Positions 63,602-64,000 of a DNA stretch of 64,000 nt are shown in pieces. A model generated the notes under the pieces. It searched no databases and was not told the DNA's origin. It saw only the letters and a program-made list of their open reading frames with translations. Source of the stretch: Homarus americanus (taxonomy: Eukaryota > Arthropoda > Malacostraca > Decapoda > Nephropidae). Numbering within the stretch: position 1 is the stretch's first letter; each line of letters starts with the position of its first letter. The DNA lies in assembly GCF_018991925.1 (NCBI RefSeq), contig NW_024737042.1, forward strand, positions 17,823,287 through 17,887,286, read 5' to 3'. The translations under genes and the position numbers were made by a program.

Positions 63602-64000
63602 CCACTCTACATACCATCTATCTCCCACACACAAAGCCATAACTATCTTGCTACACACACACACAGCCACATAACTATCTCCACTACACACACAGAAGCC
63701 ATAACTATCCCTACTACACAGCCACCATAACTATCCTCCTACACACACACAGCCACCATATCTATCTCCCACACACACAGAAGCCATAACTATCTTGGCT
63801 ACACACACAGCCACCATAACTATCTCCTACACAGCCTATAACTGTCTCCTACACACACAGAGCCACCATAACTATCTCTACACACACACACATCCTGCTT
63901 ATCTATCTCACACACACACATACCATATCTGTCTCACACACAACCCTATATCTATCTCACACACACAATACCATATCTATCTCACACACACACACACAAT
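62787..64000. repeat. CA-rich satellite continued, with a 373-bp higher-order duplication
   Basis: Same CAGCCACCATAACTATCTCC unit as 56790-61960. A block of about 279 bp at 62791-63069 recurs at 63164-63442 with unit-by-unit agreement, separated by a short non-satellite piece near 63070-63160. It continues to the window end. Confidence 0.93.

Overview
This window is animal genomic DNA with no recognisable host gene. Almost all of it is transposable elements and tandem repeats. Several non-LTR retrotransposon families, dense (CA)n/(GT)n-type satellites, short TTAGG tracts (the arthropod telomere motif) and intron-like splice signals suggest an arthropod, most likely a repeat-rich crustacean such as a decapod. 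The phylum is an inference from repeat style. Two 100-base N gaps (36301-36400 and 51203-51302) split the window into three contigs.

Contig 1 (1-36300). A 5' piece of a LINE ('LINE-A', minus strand) abuts the RNase H-bearing 3' end of a second LINE ('LINE-H'). Minisatellites follow, then a complete DNA transposon (6306-8734, 'family A') and a related, frame-broken one on the minus strand (8889-11907, 'family B copy 1'). Next come a decayed CR1/Jockey-like LINE (about 12425-15195), a PIF/Harbinger-like non-autonomous element with TTA target duplications (16021-17172), and an RTE-like LINE (about 17290-22190) that carries a Tc1/mariner remnant and sits inside a GT-rich minisatellite. After these lie a decayed minus-strand LINE (about 26400-29455), a second LINE-H tail, a second RTE copy (about 30089-32928) carrying a 333-bp hAT-like MITE, a 20-bp-unit minisatellite and a (TA)n tract that runs into the gap.

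Contig 2 (36401-51202). A LINE-A copy with an open endonuclease frame (minus strand) is followed by GT-rich satellite, the best-preserved family B transposon (40575-43588, 9-bp target duplication), low-complexity spacer, a 1-kb C-rich tract, and a third, more diverged family B transposon (47982 into the gap).

Contig 3 (51303-64000). It opens with a perfect inverted copy of 37817-40568, continues through a whole but error-ridden LINE-A (53108 to about 56775), and ends in a long satellite with a unit like acacacagccaccataactatctc (split here: ACACACAGCCACC / ATAACTATCTC). A LINE 3' tail and a 45-bp minisatellite interrupt that satellite.

The most interesting content is the set of four transposons of one apparent superfamily (6306-8734, 8889-11907, 40575-43588, 47982-51202). 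They encode a protein of about 630-780 residues with an RNase H-like, hAT-reminiscent motif order (FDG, G-x-D-x-T-N-x-N, C-x-L-H-x-N-E-L, S-R-W, then V/I-E-R). Their termini begin TAGGG, and family B makes 9-bp target duplications. I do not recognise a named superfamily that fits all of these traits. The inverted repeat and gap arrangement also strongly suggests a mis-scaffolded or allelic contig, whose end falls exactly in the target site of the 40575-43588 transposon.
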